Shown here: positions 20,763-30,890 of the stretch, piece by piece | How the letters are laid out: each line of letters begins with the position of its first letter | How positions within the stretch are numbered: position 1 is the stretch's first letter | Assembly: GCF_028292365.1 (NCBI RefSeq) | Contig: NZ_JAQGMM010000283.1 | Span: 1-64,000, forward strand | Reading direction: 5' to 3' | Length of the DNA stretch: 64,000 nucleotides | DNA from: Caballeronia sp. | Lineage (GTDB): Bacteria; Pseudomonadota; Gammaproteobacteria; Burkholderiales; Burkholderiaceae | Notes under the pieces: generated by a model | The model's input: the letters and a program-made list of their open reading frames with translations, nothing else | What the model was told of the DNA's origin: nothing | Database searches by the model: none | Made by a program: the position numbers and the translations under genes

Positions 20763-22097
20763 TCAGCCTCGTGATACGGCGCCGCCTTTGAGCTCGGAGC
20801 TCGTGTTTGAAGATCGCGCCTGCTGCGCTTGCATCCTGAGTTCGAGCAAGCGATGGGTCGCGATCGATCCTGCCACCGCGCACAACATGGCCACGATAAA
20901 GTCATGATCGACACGCGTGAACTCGACCATGAGAACGAGCGCAGTGATCGGCATTTTCATCGACGAAGCGAGAAAGGCCGTGGCCCCGACAATCGCGAAA
21001 GCACCCGTGGGCGTACCCGGCCACATCAAGGTCCAGATCCCGCCCAGCACGATAGCCAGCAACGCGCCGTTAGACATGCCGGGAGTGAGCAGGCCGCCTT
21101 GGGCACCCGCGCGCAGGCTGCTGGCGGTTATGGCTACCTTGATGACCAGCAGCGTTGCTGCAAGGCCGATAGTCAGCTCATTGCTGAAGCCCAGTTGCGC
21201 GGGTGTCTTGCCGTTGCCGAGGATCTGCGGGAACGACACCGCGAGCAAGCCGATGATCACGAAGTTCACGAGCGAGAAGAGCGGCAGCGTCCATCCCTTC
21301 GGTGCGGCGGCGCGGGCTTTCGTTGTCAACTGGACGAACACAAAAGCGGCCATGCCAAATAGGGGACCGGTGACAATGGACCACGTCACGAGGTTCGCGC
21401 TCAAGCCGAAGTGCGGCACCACGTATTGCGATGCATCGCCAAGTCCAAGCCACGCGACCACGGCCGCGATGACCGAGGTGACCAACGCGGGAATCACGAC
21501 ACGCAGCTCGAACGACCGAAGCAATACCTCAAGAACAAAGATCGCTCCGCCAAACGGAACGTTGTACACCGCAGCAAGCCCGGCGCCCGCGCCGCAAGCC
21601 ACCATCAAGCGGGTCTGCTCGACGGTGAGGCCGGCGTAGTGCGACAACCATCCTGCAAGCAAGGAGCCGATCTCGCGGGGCGCAACCTCGCGGCCGAGCG
21701 GCGAACCGAGCGCAACGGTGATGATCTGAAGCACGGCATGCGCGGTCGTAGTAACGGGAGGCATGCGCGGGTCGTCGGAGGCAACGGCCTTCTTGATGCT
21801 GACCAGCGGCCGTCCATAGCGATAGATGACGAACCAGCCGCAGCCTGCAATGAGGCCGCAAAGCGCGAGCACAGCGACCCTGCGGCCAGCCGATGCTGCC
21901 TCGACACCCTCATAGAAACTCTCGTGCCCGACCAGATGCGTGATGCTGTAGCCGTACGCGACGTGCTGGATAAAATGCAGGAGGAGGGCCAACGCCATGC
22001 CGCCCAGGCCGGCGCCTATCCCGGTGAGAACGGTGACCACCGCGAATCTGATCAGTGGATTGCCGGGACTTCCGGGGCGGGGTGGTTGAGCGAGCAT
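20763..22097 (-). CDS. CLC family voltage-gated chloride channel/antiporter
   Basis: GSPLGREVAPREIGSLLAGWL (GREGP-like filter), ACGAGAGLAAVYNVPFGGAIFVLEVL, GLLTPGMSNGALLAIVLG. Confidence 0.92.
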   Translation of the reverse strand: MLAQPPRPGSPGNPLIRFAVVTVLTGIGAGLGGMALALLLHFIQHVAYGYSITHLVGHESFYEGVEAASAGRRVAVLALCGLIAGCGWFVIYRYGRPLVSIKKAVASDDPRMPPVTTTAHAVLQIITVALGSPLGREVAPREIGSLLAGWLSHYAGLTVEQTRLMVACGAGAGLAAVYNVPFGGAIFVLEVLLRSFELRVVIPALVTSVIAAVVAWLGLGDASQYVVPHFGLSANLVTWSIVTGPLFGMAAFVFVQLTTKARAAAPKGWTLPLFSLVNFVIIGLLAVSFPQILGNGKTPAQLGFSNELTIGLAATLLVIKVAITASSLRAGAQGGLLTPGMSNGALLAIVLGGIWTLMWPGTPTGAFAIVGATAFLASSMKMPITALVLMVEFTRVDHDFIVAMLCAVAGSIATHRLLELRMQAQQARSSNTSSELKGGAVSRG

Positions 22098-22297
22098 CGA
22101 AAAATGTTGGCAGTATGAAAGAAACGAGTGATTGGGCGTCCTGGTGCCCTTCGGGTGAGCATAATCAAAAAACTTCAATTAGCGTGAACCCGAATCTATC
22201 GTTTGAGAAATCAGGCGTCAAATTCATTTATTTTTTCAATTAATGTGGTTTGCGCATGACTCGCATGAGTCGTCGCCATGCGATCTTTCGATCGTGA

Positions 22298-23074
22298 TCA
22301 GCTTTGCGTCGGTCCCTTAAGTCGTTCAAGAAGCGAACTGATCAGATCGATTGGCATGGGAAAAACAATGGTCGAATTCTTGTCACCGGCTATGGTGGTC
22401 AGTGTCTGCAGATAGCGCAGTTGCATGGCTTGCGGCGCTTGCGCGAGCATTTGCGCGGCCTGCAGCAGCTTCTCCGACGCTTGCAGTTCGCCCTCTGCAT
22501 GGATGATCTTCGCGCGCCGTTCGCGCTCGGCTTCAGCTTGCCGGGCAATGGCGCGCACCATGGTCTCGTTCAAGTCGACGTCCTTGATCTCGACATTCGA
22601 CACCTTGATGCCCCATGCGTCGGTCTGCGCATCGAGCACCTTTTGAATGTCCATATTGAGGCGTTCGCGTTCCGCCAGCAGCTCGTCGAGTTCATGCTTG
22701 CCGAGGATCGCGCGCAAGGTCGTCTGCGACAACTGGCTGGTTGCATCAAAGAAACGAGCGACCTGGATCACCGCTTTCTCTGGATCGACCACGCGAAAGT
22801 AGACCACCGCGTTCACTTTCACAGACACGTTGTCGCGCGTGATCACGTCTTGCGGCGGCACGTCGAAGACGACGGTGCGCAGATCCATTCTCACGACTTG
22901 CTGCACCGCCGGAATGATGAGGACAAGGCCCGGCCCCTTGACCTTCCAGAAGCGGCCGAGCATGAAGACCACACCGCGCTCGTATTCGCGAAAAATGCGG
23001 ATTGACGAGAATACGATAAGGATGACCAGCGCCAGCAAGACGCCGCTGAAGCCAAATGTGAATCCAACCATCAT
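22298..23074 (-). CDS. Slipin / SPFH domain protein
   Basis: [67 protein letters not shown]; start reset to MMVGFTF at the NfeD junction. Confidence 0.92.
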   Translation of the reverse strand: MMVGFTFGFSGVLLALVILIVFSSIRIFREYERGVVFMLGRFWKVKGPGLVLIIPAVQQVVRMDLRTVVFDVPPQDVITRDNVSVKVNAVVYFRVVDPEKAVIQVARFFDATSQLSQTTLRAILGKHELDELLAERERLNMDIQKVLDAQTDAWGIKVSNVEIKDVDLNETMVRAIARQAEAERERRAKIIHAEGELQASEKLLQAAQMLAQAPQAMQLRYLQTLTTIAGDKNSTIVFPMPIDLISSLLERLKGPTQS

Positions 23075-24525
23075 TTTTCTCCTTGTTTTATTTCGTCCAG
23101 TCGCGCCACGCTCAGCATCAGGCCATGACGCTCGAGCACACGGACGCGTTCCCCGCGCGCGAGCATCGCCGGAGTCTCGTGACAGCGCACACGCCATCGT
23201 TCACCGTGCACGCGAGCCCACCCGCTGTCGCTCGGCGGCACGTCTTCCAGCATCTCGCCGATGCTGCCAAGCAGCGCTTCCGCCCCGCTTACAACGGGCT
23301 GCCGGCGTGCCCGCAGCGCGACGCTTGACACGACGAACACAAACAGCGCGGTGGCAATGGTCAGGCCGACTACGAGCGACACTGGAATGCCATAGCCGGG
23401 GGTATCGGTACGGAACAGCATGAGCGCTCCCATCGCAAACGCGACAATGCCGCCGAAGCCGAGCGTGCCGAACGTGGGCAGGAAAATCTCGGCGACAAGA
23501 AAGGCGATGCCAAGCAGGATCAGGCCCAGACCGGCAAAGTCGACGGGCAGCAATTGCAATGCGAACAGGCCCAGCATCAGGCTGATTGCGCCTGCAACAC
23601 CGGGCAACGCGAGGCCGGGATTGGCGAACTCGAAGAACAGGCCATACATGCCGATCGTAATGAGGATGAGCGCTACGCTCGGATCGGTGATGGTGGCGAG
23701 AAAGCGGCTGCGCCAGTCGGGCTGGATCGTCACGACCACTGCGCCGGATGTGGCCAGGACATGACTGCCCGTGATCGTTTGAACATGCCTGCCGTTGAGC
23801 TTCGCGAGCAAGTCGGGTACGTCGGACGCGTTCAGGTCGATCACGTTCTGCGCGAGTGCTTCGCTCGCTGACAAGCTGACCGCTTCGCGTACCGCGCGCT
23901 CGGCCCACTGCACATTGCGACCGCGCAATTGTGCGAGACCGCGTATATAAGCCGCAGCATCCTGCACTTGCTTGGTGGTCTCGGTGGATGCCGCGTTCGC
24001 GCCGGCAGATGCTGACGCGCCCGCGCCCGCGTCTGTCCTTGCCTGGCCCGGCTCGGGCTCGGCGGACCCGCCTGCGCTGAGTCGGATAGGCGTTGCGGCG
24101 CCGAGATTGGTGCCCGGCGCCATCGCGGCTATGTGGCTCGCATAGACAATGTACGTGCCGGCGCTGGCCGCCCGTGCCCCGCCCGGTGCAATGAACGCTG
24201 CAACGGGAACGGGTGACGCGAGAATGGCCTTGATGATCGAGCGCATCGACTGGTCGAGTCCGCCAGGCGTATCGATCTCGAGAATGGCGAGTTGAGCGCG
24301 TTCTTCAGCCGCCCGGGTGAGCGCGCGAACGACGAAGTCGGCGCTAGCCGGTCCTACAGCGCCATTAAGCGGAACGACCACGACAACCGGGCTTGCGGCT
24401 ACGGCATTGCTGAGCACCAGTCCTGCGAAAAGGGCTACCGCTTTGCGCAACAGTAAGCCCGCTGTGCCGGAAAACGCGCGCACGGTGTCCGGGTGAAACA
24501 AGCGAAACAGATAGCGTTCCATCAC
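23071..24525 (-). CDS. NfeD family nodulation-efficiency/ClpP-class membrane protein
   Basis: [64 protein letters not shown]; overlaps the slipin gene start by 4 nt. Confidence 0.92.
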   Translation of the reverse strand: MMERYLFRLFHPDTVRAFSGTAGLLLRKAVALFAGLVLSNAVAASPVVVVVPLNGAVGPASADFVVRALTRAAEERAQLAILEIDTPGGLDQSMRSIIKAILASPVPVAAFIAPGGARAASAGTYIVYASHIAAMAPGTNLGAATPIRLSAGGSAEPEPGQARTDAGAGASASAGANAASTETTKQVQDAAAYIRGLAQLRGRNVQWAERAVREAVSLSASEALAQNVIDLNASDVPDLLAKLNGRHVQTITGSHVLATSGAVVVTIQPDWRSRFLATITDPSVALILITIGMYGLFFEFANPGLALPGVAGAISLMLGLFALQLLPVDFAGLGLILLGIAFLVAEIFLPTFGTLGFGGIVAFAMGALMLFRTDTPGYGIPVSLVVGLTIATALFVFVVSSVALRARRQPVVSGAEALLGSIGEMLEDVPPSDSGWARVHGERWRVRCHETPAMLARGERVRVLERHGLMLSVARLDEIKQGEK

Positions 24526-24821
24526 TATAAGAACCGCGCCTGTAGACAGGGTGACGCCGGCTCAACGAGGGTTGCCTGATATTAAGCTTATGCCAAATTA
24601 GGCACATACCAAGTGTGTCCACTCTAAGGATTTCCACGATAGAGCCACATCAGGCGCTTGAGCGATATCAGGCGCGCGCAAAGGCTTCGCTAACTTTCGC
24701 CTGATTGTTGCCGGGTGCGTGCAGCGTCGGAATATTTCCACGGCTTCGATCGTTTAACCCCTATACCAAGGCTCATGTGGCGAGCGATGCCGATGCGCCC
24801 GGGTTCACGCGGGAGACGATG

Positions 24822-25291
24822 ATGCGTCAGTTACTCAGGTTGGGAATAGTGCTTGCCGCACTGGGTTTTGGGGCGCCCGCGCTTGCACAATCGTACGACG
24901 ACATCGTGGGTGTAGATGGTGACTCTGGAGCCAATTGCGCGCCGTAGCGGGACAAGCGGATGTTGACGGCTCGGCGCAGCAAGTCGTGGGACGGGCGTGT
25001 CTGCAAAGCGATGGAACGTGGCAGATGGTCGAGAGTCCCGACGGCACCACGCTTGTGTACCCGGTCGCGTACTATCCGTATCCCGACCCATGGTATTGGG
25101 GGCCACCGCTGTTCATTGGCGCGGGCGTGAGCTTTATTTTCGTCGATCGTTTCCATCACCATTCGCACTTCGACCATTTTCATCAAATGGGTCATATGCA
25201 CGTTGGCGCGCCAATGGGTTCCGGTTTTCACGGCGGACCGTCGAGATTTGGCGGCGGCTCACACGCGTTCTGGGGAGGCCACCGGCACTAG
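24822..25291 (+). pseudogene. Secreted DUF-type protein split by a -1 frameshift (signal peptide in one frame, mature region in another)
   Basis: MRQLLRLGIVLAALGFGAPALAQSYDDIVGVDGDSGANCAP* (frame 0) continues as RAVAGQADVDGSAQQVVGRACLQSDGTWQMVESPDG... (frame 2); one added C after TGC at ~24938 would restore NC-RAVAGQADVDG. Confidence 0.7.
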
Positions 25292-25397
25292 TATTGAAAT
25301 TTTTAAATAATACGTCCGCTTGACAAACGGCTTCCGCGTGACCGATCGCCGGCAACAAGGTGCCATGCCGGGTGAAAATCCGCTTGCTTGTGTTTGC

Positions 25398-25952
25398 TTA
25401 TCGCAGGGCGACCGTAGGCAATTTCGGTTCATCCAGAACGGCGACTCCGCAGAACCAGTCGCCTCCATGCACGTCATATTTCCAATGCATATTGGATTTC
25501 ATCAGCGACCTGCAGTTGTCGAGCGAGATCATGCCGGGCTCGGCAATGGTGCATCGACCCATGGCAATCGTAGGCTCCGCCAATAAATTCACAGAGGCCG
25601 TGCGAACGGGCGATGGCTTCGAGATGGATTGCAGGTCATCGACCATTTGCTGAAGTTCTTCGATACGGCCGGAATACCAGGTCGTGAGGCACGTTTCATC
25701 CGTGCAATGAGTTTCCCGCCAAGTCCATTTGGCATCGCTGTCCGCGCGGAACGAGCGCTTATCTGCCACTGCGCGGCGCGCTTTCCAATACAGCTTTCCG
25801 AGTTCATCGTCGAGCTTCGATAAATACTCGTTGTGGCAAATCAGCTTTTCAGTCGCTGAGCGGCCGAGGTTGCAATCGAAGCTGGTGGCGTGAGCCACGA
25901 GCGGACTGCCCAATAGAATCACAGAGATCAGGGTGGTCTTGAAGAGGGTCAT
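25398..25952 (-). CDS. LprI-like secreted protein (lysozyme inhibitor LprI domain)
   Basis: Signal peptide; SFDCNLGRSATEKLICHNEYLSKLDDELGKLYWKARRAVADKRSFRADSDAKWTWRETHC. Confidence 0.72.
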   Translation of the reverse strand: MTLFKTTLISVILLGSPLVAHATSFDCNLGRSATEKLICHNEYLSKLDDELGKLYWKARRAVADKRSFRADSDAKWTWRETHCTDETCLTTWYSGRIEELQQMVDDLQSISKPSPVRTASVNLLAEPTIAMGRCTIAEPGMISLDNCRSLMKSNMHWKYDVHGGDWFCGVAVLDEPKLPTVALR

Positions 25953-26203
25953 CGTTATCGCAGGAAGAATGGTCGCTTATCCATACTCGGCTGGATTCGA
26001 TGCTTGGAATGCAAGGAAAAGAACTAGGGATCGGTCTGTACTTACCAAATATTTCAAATTAACCCGAATGTTTCTCCAAGCGCGCGCCAAACGGCTGGCT
26101 AGAGGATTTTTCTACAAGTGGCGTGAGGGACGCTAGGGACTGCCAGCTAGAGGGTAGTCACTGAGGGAGGACACGACCAAGGCCGGTTAGTGACCCCAAA
26201 CCC

Positions 26204-26224
26204 TAGACCTTAGACGTTAGACTT
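26204..26224 (+). repeat. Three tandem 7-bp repeats (TAGACNT)
   Basis: TAGACCT TAGACGT TAGACTT, contiguous, in an intergenic region. Confidence 0.6.
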
Positions 26225-26257
26225 TACTTAAGGCTTACGATGCACCACATTGAATGC

Positions 26258-26339
26258 GCAGTAAGTCAGGGTAAGGGGTCTGGAAAATAATGCGGTCATT
26301 CTCTGATGATCACAGGCACTTACGCGCAATCATTCCATG
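26258..26339 (+). repeat. Copy A of a duplicated 5' element (~79 bp plus ATGTCG)
   Basis: Aligns without gaps to 30809-30890 with about 50 of 79 identical bases, ending at the same distance from an ATGTCG. Confidence 0.5.
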
Positions 26340-26646
26340 TCGGAAGACGAGTTGGCGAGTTATCACGTATTGGCGGCGTGCCTTGGCGCTAACAATGTAA
26401 CAAGGAGCGCTAGTGTGGGGCGAGTCGTGCAGATTGTCACTATCATCGGGGGTATGGCGCCCAAGGCGAATGCCCCGGCTTGAAGCTGACGGCCTAAGCG
26501 GCTTGCCCGGGTACGCAAGGCGCCCGGTGAAAGAAATCAAGGATCTGATCAGTGCATTGGTGGAGCACGTAAGTGTAGGCCGAAGCTGAAGGTGATGTGG
26601 CTTCTCCCCTCGCTAGTTCCAAAACATGGCTCATCGGAGTTGGCTT

Positions 26647-27897
26647 ATGCTGAAAACGGTCGCAGCCTCTTTATTGCGTCCTGGCATGTTCTTGCACAGT
26701 CTGGATCGGCGCTGGCTCGATCACCCATTCTGGAAGAACTCGTTTTTGCTCACCGCTATCGATATCGAGAAGATCGTCGAAAGCGGAATTACGTCCATTG
26801 TGATCGATACGGATCGAGGTCTGTCCTGCTCTGAGGACGGCATGGGTGAACCGGTCGACCCGTTCGATGCAGCGAGCTCCACCGCGCAGACGGGGGACGG
26901 CGAGCAACTCATTACGGGAAGTATGGCGCGCACGCAAATGGCGCGAAGACCGTTGGGCGAGGAAATTGAACACGCAAAGCGACTGTTCGAATCGGCCTCC
27001 AATGAAATGAAGGTGGTGTTTCAGCAAGCCCGCATGGGACGTGCGGTGTCCGGCGTCAGCATGATGCCGCTGGTGAAGAGCATTGCCGCGTCCGTTATGC
27101 GCAACCCGTACGCATTGACCAGCGTGGCGCGTCTGAAGCACCACGACGGCTACACGTATATGCATTCCGTTGCCGTGTGCGCGCTGATGACGGCGCTGGC
27201 ACGCGAACTCGAACTGGACGAGCCGGATGTGCTGGAGGCCGGCGTGGGCGGATTACTTCACGACCTCGGCAAGGCGCTCATGCCGCTCGCCGTGTTGAAC
27301 AAACCCGGAAAGCTGAGCGTGGAAGAGTACGAGGTCGCCAAGAAACACTCTTACGACGGCTGGCATATGCTGCAGTCGGCCGATGTCAGTGTCGGGGTGC
27401 TGCAAGTCGCGTTGCACCACCACGAGAAGATCAATGGCCGCGGGTATCCGCATGGGCTCAAGGACAAGGCCATTCCCCTGTTGGCCAGGATGGGCGCGGT
27501 CTGCGACGTGTACGACGCAGTCACTTCCGAGCGGCCATACAAATCATCCTGGCATCCGACTCAGGCGCTTCGCAGCATGGCGTCATGGGATGGACAGTTC
27601 GACAAGACCATTCTCGCGGCCTTTATAAGCACGGTAGGCATTTATCCGGTGGGCTCGCTGGTCCGGCTGGAATCGGGCTTTCTGGCTGTCGTGCTCGATC
27701 AGGGCAGCGGGTCCATTCTCGCGCCGATCGTCAAGACGTTCTTCTCATGCAAGTCGAATCAACCGGTTTTCCCACAAATAGTAGACCTGAAGAAATTAAC
27801 GGGAATTGACCGGGTAGTGGCTATTGAAGACCCTAAACAGTGGAACCTTCCGCAATTCAACGACCTTTGGTTGAATCAGACCGGCCCCTTTGCATAA
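26647..27897 (+). CDS. HD-GYP domain protein, probable c-di-GMP phosphodiesterase
   Basis: HHDGYTYMHSVAVCALMTALARELELDE...GGLLHDLGKALMPLAVLNKPGKLSVEEYEVAKKHSYDGWHML...HHHEKINGRGYPHGL; DUF3391-like N-terminal region; RBS GGAG. Confidence 0.93.
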   Translation: MLKTVAASLLRPGMFLHSLDRRWLDHPFWKNSFLLTAIDIEKIVESGITSIVIDTDRGLSCSEDGMGEPVDPFDAASSTAQTGDGEQLITGSMARTQMARRPLGEEIEHAKRLFESASNEMKVVFQQARMGRAVSGVSMMPLVKSIAASVMRNPYALTSVARLKHHDGYTYMHSVAVCALMTALARELELDEPDVLEAGVGGLLHDLGKALMPLAVLNKPGKLSVEEYEVAKKHSYDGWHMLQSADVSVGVLQVALHHHEKINGRGYPHGLKDKAIPLLARMGAVCDVYDAVTSERPYKSSWHPTQALRSMASWDGQFDKTILAAFISTVGIYPVGSLVRLESGFLAVVLDQGSGSILAPIVKTFFSCKSNQPVFPQIVDLKKLTGIDRVVAIEDPKQWNLPQFNDLWLNQTGPFA

Positions 27898-28316
27898 GCC
27901 ACGCAGGCTGCGTCATGGTCTTTGTAGCGTCTTGCCAGATGTATCCGGGCTCTCCAGGCTAGCTTAAGCGGACTGTTCAGTCGCTGCCGCCTCTGCTTGA
28001 CTTTGAACAGCCGAAACTCATTACCGTCCGGTTCCGAATCCGCGTTCGACAGACCGACCAGGAACGGGCGCAAAGAGCGGCATCGGCCCTGTTGCGTTCA
28101 TGCTCCCGCCTAGGTAATAGCTCGTAAGCAGACGGTATCTACAGCCCGTAATTGCCGAAATGCCCCTCTTCAAAGCGCTCTAATCTCTCTGCGTGCATGG
28201 GGCTCTCTGCGTTGACCCCTTCAAACAGATATCAGGCCCATGACGGGAAGCTGCGTCAGGTGCCTCGGCGTTACGCCCGGTCCAAACCGCAGCAACACTG
28301 TTGAGGGAGAAAAATC

Positions 28317-28463
28317 TTGCGGCGCTGCATTTACATCGCGATGCTATTTTGCACACTCAATCTTCAAGCGTGCGCTAGTTCGGTGGAGACGTTTGCCCTC
28401 GGCGGAATCGTTGGTGCGGTGGCGGGCGTATCGGCCATCGTCTGTGCGGTCGGGTGCAAATGA
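28317..28463 (+). CDS. Small putative lipoprotein (48 aa)
   Basis: TTG start: LRRCIYIAMLFCTLNLQACASSVETFALGGIVGAVAGVSAIVCAVGCK*; lipobox LQAC; stop overlaps the next start (ATGA). Not in the supplied ORF list. Confidence 0.5.
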   Translation: MRRCIYIAMLFCTLNLQACASSVETFALGGIVGAVAGVSAIVCAVGCK

Positions 28464-28879
28464 CCCGCACCGCGAAGCGTACAAGTGTTCGCACCGCTCC
28501 CCGCGAGCATGCGCATGTGAGTCAGGCGCAGGGGAGTGTCGCTCGCTTTCCCTCGTTACTCGAACCCGATGACTCACTGGCGGATCACGTCGTCATGCCG
28601 CTTATGCCGGTCATGCAGCGAGCAACGACGGCGGGGCATTCGCATGGGTTGAGCGAAACAATGATCGAGCGGCTTCTTAAGCGCAACGACGTTGTATTGC
28701 TGATGGAATGCGATCAAGGAGTGTGCCGCGTCCCGTATCGCGGCAAGCAACGCAGGAGCGACGTACTGCGCTTCCTGAGAATAGCGGGGCCGCAGGCTCG
28801 GGCGCTTGTCTATAGCCATCAAGCTGAAGAGGGTCCTGTCTGGATCGACGTCATGTCGGGCGAAGTATCGGCCCGGTAA
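28460..28879 (+). CDS. Small hypothetical protein, paralog of the 29300..29560 product
   Basis: C-terminal half QGVCRVPYRGKQRRSDVLRFLRIAGPQARALVYSHQAEEGPVWIDVMSGEV matches the other ORF. Confidence 0.65.
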   Translation: MTRTAKRTSVRTAPREHAHVSQAQGSVARFPSLLEPDDSLADHVVMPLMPVMQRATTAGHSHGLSETMIERLLKRNDVVLLMECDQGVCRVPYRGKQRRSDVLRFLRIAGPQARALVYSHQAEEGPVWIDVMSGEVSAR

Positions 28880-28987
28880 CAGAGCGCCAGCATCTGCCTG
28901 CATTTCTCGCGTCTCGTGCCGCTTGCGGGCTCGATGGAGAGTAGTGTCGATTAGCGCCGCTTCATCTGCGGTAAGGACACGTTGTTA

Positions 28988-29215
28988 ATGATTCTGTATT
29001 TTATGAGCCAACGAGATGCCATCAAGTATCTCGTGGAAGTCCGGCGTGACACGTTAACCAAGCCAAGCTCGGAAGTCATTGTTAAAACGCATTTGCATGA
29101 AAGTCCCGGTGTTGAAGGCGTCGAACGCGTTCTTCTCGACGTCAGGGCCGCCCGTACCGCGTATTTCGTGGAATGCGGTTCGACGGTGGGCGACCGGATC
29201 GTGTTTATTACCTGA
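28988..29215 (+). CDS. Small hypothetical protein
   Basis: MILYFMSQRDAIKYLVEVRRDTLTKPSSEVIVKTHLHESPGVEGVERVLLDVRAARTAYFVECGS... Confidence 0.5.
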   Translation: MILYFMSQRDAIKYLVEVRRDTLTKPSSEVIVKTHLHESPGVEGVERVLLDVRAARTAYFVECGSTVGDRIVFIT

Positions 29216-29299
29216 ATGCCGCCATGCCCAACAGAGCTGATTGCGAGGAAGCCGTTTAGAAGAATCCGTCGCGTGAAACCCGGGTTCTTGATGCGTTGA

Positions 29300-29560
29300 T
29301 CATGCCGCCTCGAATCGCCACTCCTCAAAGCTTCTTAGCTCCCCAGTCTGGATGTCGACCCATAACATATCTCCGTCGGATGTGTGGCTGAAGACCAGCG
29401 CGCGAACCTCGCGCTGACTATCCAGGAGTCCCAGTACGGCCCGCAGTGTGTGTTTGCCGCGATACCGAATCGCACGGCTTGCCACACCTTGACCGCTAAC
29501 AAGCATGATGGGGTTGATGCGCACTTTGCAAGCAATCTCGCCGGTCGTGGAAAAATTCAT
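29300..29560 (-). CDS. Small hypothetical protein, paralog of the 28460..28879 product
   Basis: MNFSTTGEIACKVRINPIMLVSGQGVASRAIRYRGKHTLRAVLGLLDSQREVRALVFSHTSDGDMLWVDIQTGELRSFEEWRFEAA; RBS GGAGG upstream. Confidence 0.65.
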   Translation of the reverse strand: MNFSTTGEIACKVRINPIMLVSGQGVASRAIRYRGKHTLRAVLGLLDSQREVRALVFSHTSDGDMLWVDIQTGELRSFEEWRFEAA

Positions 29561-30020
29561 TTCATCCTCCAAGTACATTCAATACTCAGTGATAACGTCA
29601 GCGGTGCGAACAACCTTAGGTTTCGAAAGGCCCGGTAAGAGAGTTGTCTAAGTGACGTTATTTACTTAAGAGACCAGGCCATCAAATAGCCGATCGTGAG
29701 GTCAAGTTGTTTGCATTCAACGCTTGCAAAAAATATAAGAATTGCACCCTTTCGCAAGCTGGCGACCAAGCGGAAGGTAATGACTTCGTTACCGGATCTT
29801 TCATTGTCGTGGCAGCATCGCTTAGTCCATAAGACTACCGGCATGCTAGCCGGATTCAGCTTCTTACCTCGCCTTTCCAACACTACAGATTCCTGCTTGC
29901 CGGGTCGATATGACGTCTGGGCGAATGGATCCGTGCGCTCGCCATTCAATCATCAGCACCACTGCCAACCTGTTTCATGCAGCCGATTCTGCGTCACGGA
30001 ACAACCAACCGAGAGACACC

Positions 30021-30740
30021 ATGGCACTCGATTCCAGCATGTCAATTTCATCTTCGGATTTTCCCGGCAACACGGCCAAGCAATCGCCCAGTGCGCCCAG
30101 CAGCGCGCTTCCTGAGCGACCATCGGCGGCATCGTCAGGAAGCGGAGACACCTTGATGGCGGCACTCAAGCTGACGTTGCAACGCATGGGGCTGGACCCG
30201 AGCGGGTTTGCGTCGGCCAGTAGTGGCGCCACCGACACGGATTCGTTGGCTGGCAGCTCCGGCATTGCGGCCGGATCCCACGCGCGCGAAGAGGCAAACA
30301 AAAACGCAGGCAAGCAATTTCTGGTGGCGCTGTATCAGGCACTTGTCCTGCAACACGGTCTCAACGCGCCTGTTCAGCAAGAGGGTGATGCTGCGCCAGT
30401 GGATCAGGTGACATCGGCCTATGTCGATCTTGGCTCTTCCATAGAAGAGCTTGCGAAGACTGTCCGGTCTGCCTTCGTGGACGGCGACAGGCCAGTCGAC
30501 GCCTGGGACTGGCAGCTAGACGACCCCCTGGGGCCCACGTCCGGCAGTGATGCTGGGGCGAGCGAGAACACCAAAATTGCCGGAGCTGTCAGCATGCTCG
30601 ACAACGCATTGCAATCCTATGTAGCGCCTGATGGTGACTCGGGAGAGGTGTCGTTAGCCGATGTTCTGGATGGTTTGAGCGAAGAGACCAAGGGCGTTAG
30701 ATGGGATCCGATAGGACTGTTAGTCGACGTGAAGATCTAG
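30021..30740 (+). CDS. Hypothetical protein with Ser/Ala-rich N-terminus
   Basis: MALDSSMSISSSDFPGNTAKQSPSAPSSALPERPSAASSGSGDTLMAALKLTLQRMGLDPSGF...; start chosen after GAGAGACACC. Confidence 0.6.
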   Translation: MALDSSMSISSSDFPGNTAKQSPSAPSSALPERPSAASSGSGDTLMAALKLTLQRMGLDPSGFASASSGATDTDSLAGSSGIAAGSHAREEANKNAGKQFLVALYQALVLQHGLNAPVQQEGDAAPVDQVTSAYVDLGSSIEELAKTVRSAFVDGDRPVDAWDWQLDDPLGPTSGSDAGASENTKIAGAVSMLDNALQSYVAPDGDSGEVSLADVLDGLSEETKGVRWDPIGLLVDVKI

Positions 30741-30808
30741 GCTTCCCGGTGCCAAACGATGATCGGGAGCGCAAGTCAGGTGCTTGCATTAATTGCGGCT
30801 AAGACAGT

Positions 30809-30890
30809 GCGGTAAGTGCTGGTAAGGAGTCGAGAAAAAGCGGTGATCTTTCATTAATCGACCCTAGCCGTTAAGCGTGATCATTCAATG
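30809..30890 (+). repeat. Copy B of a duplicated 5' element (~79 bp plus ATGTCG)
   Basis: Ungapped similarity to 26258-26339. Confidence 0.5.
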
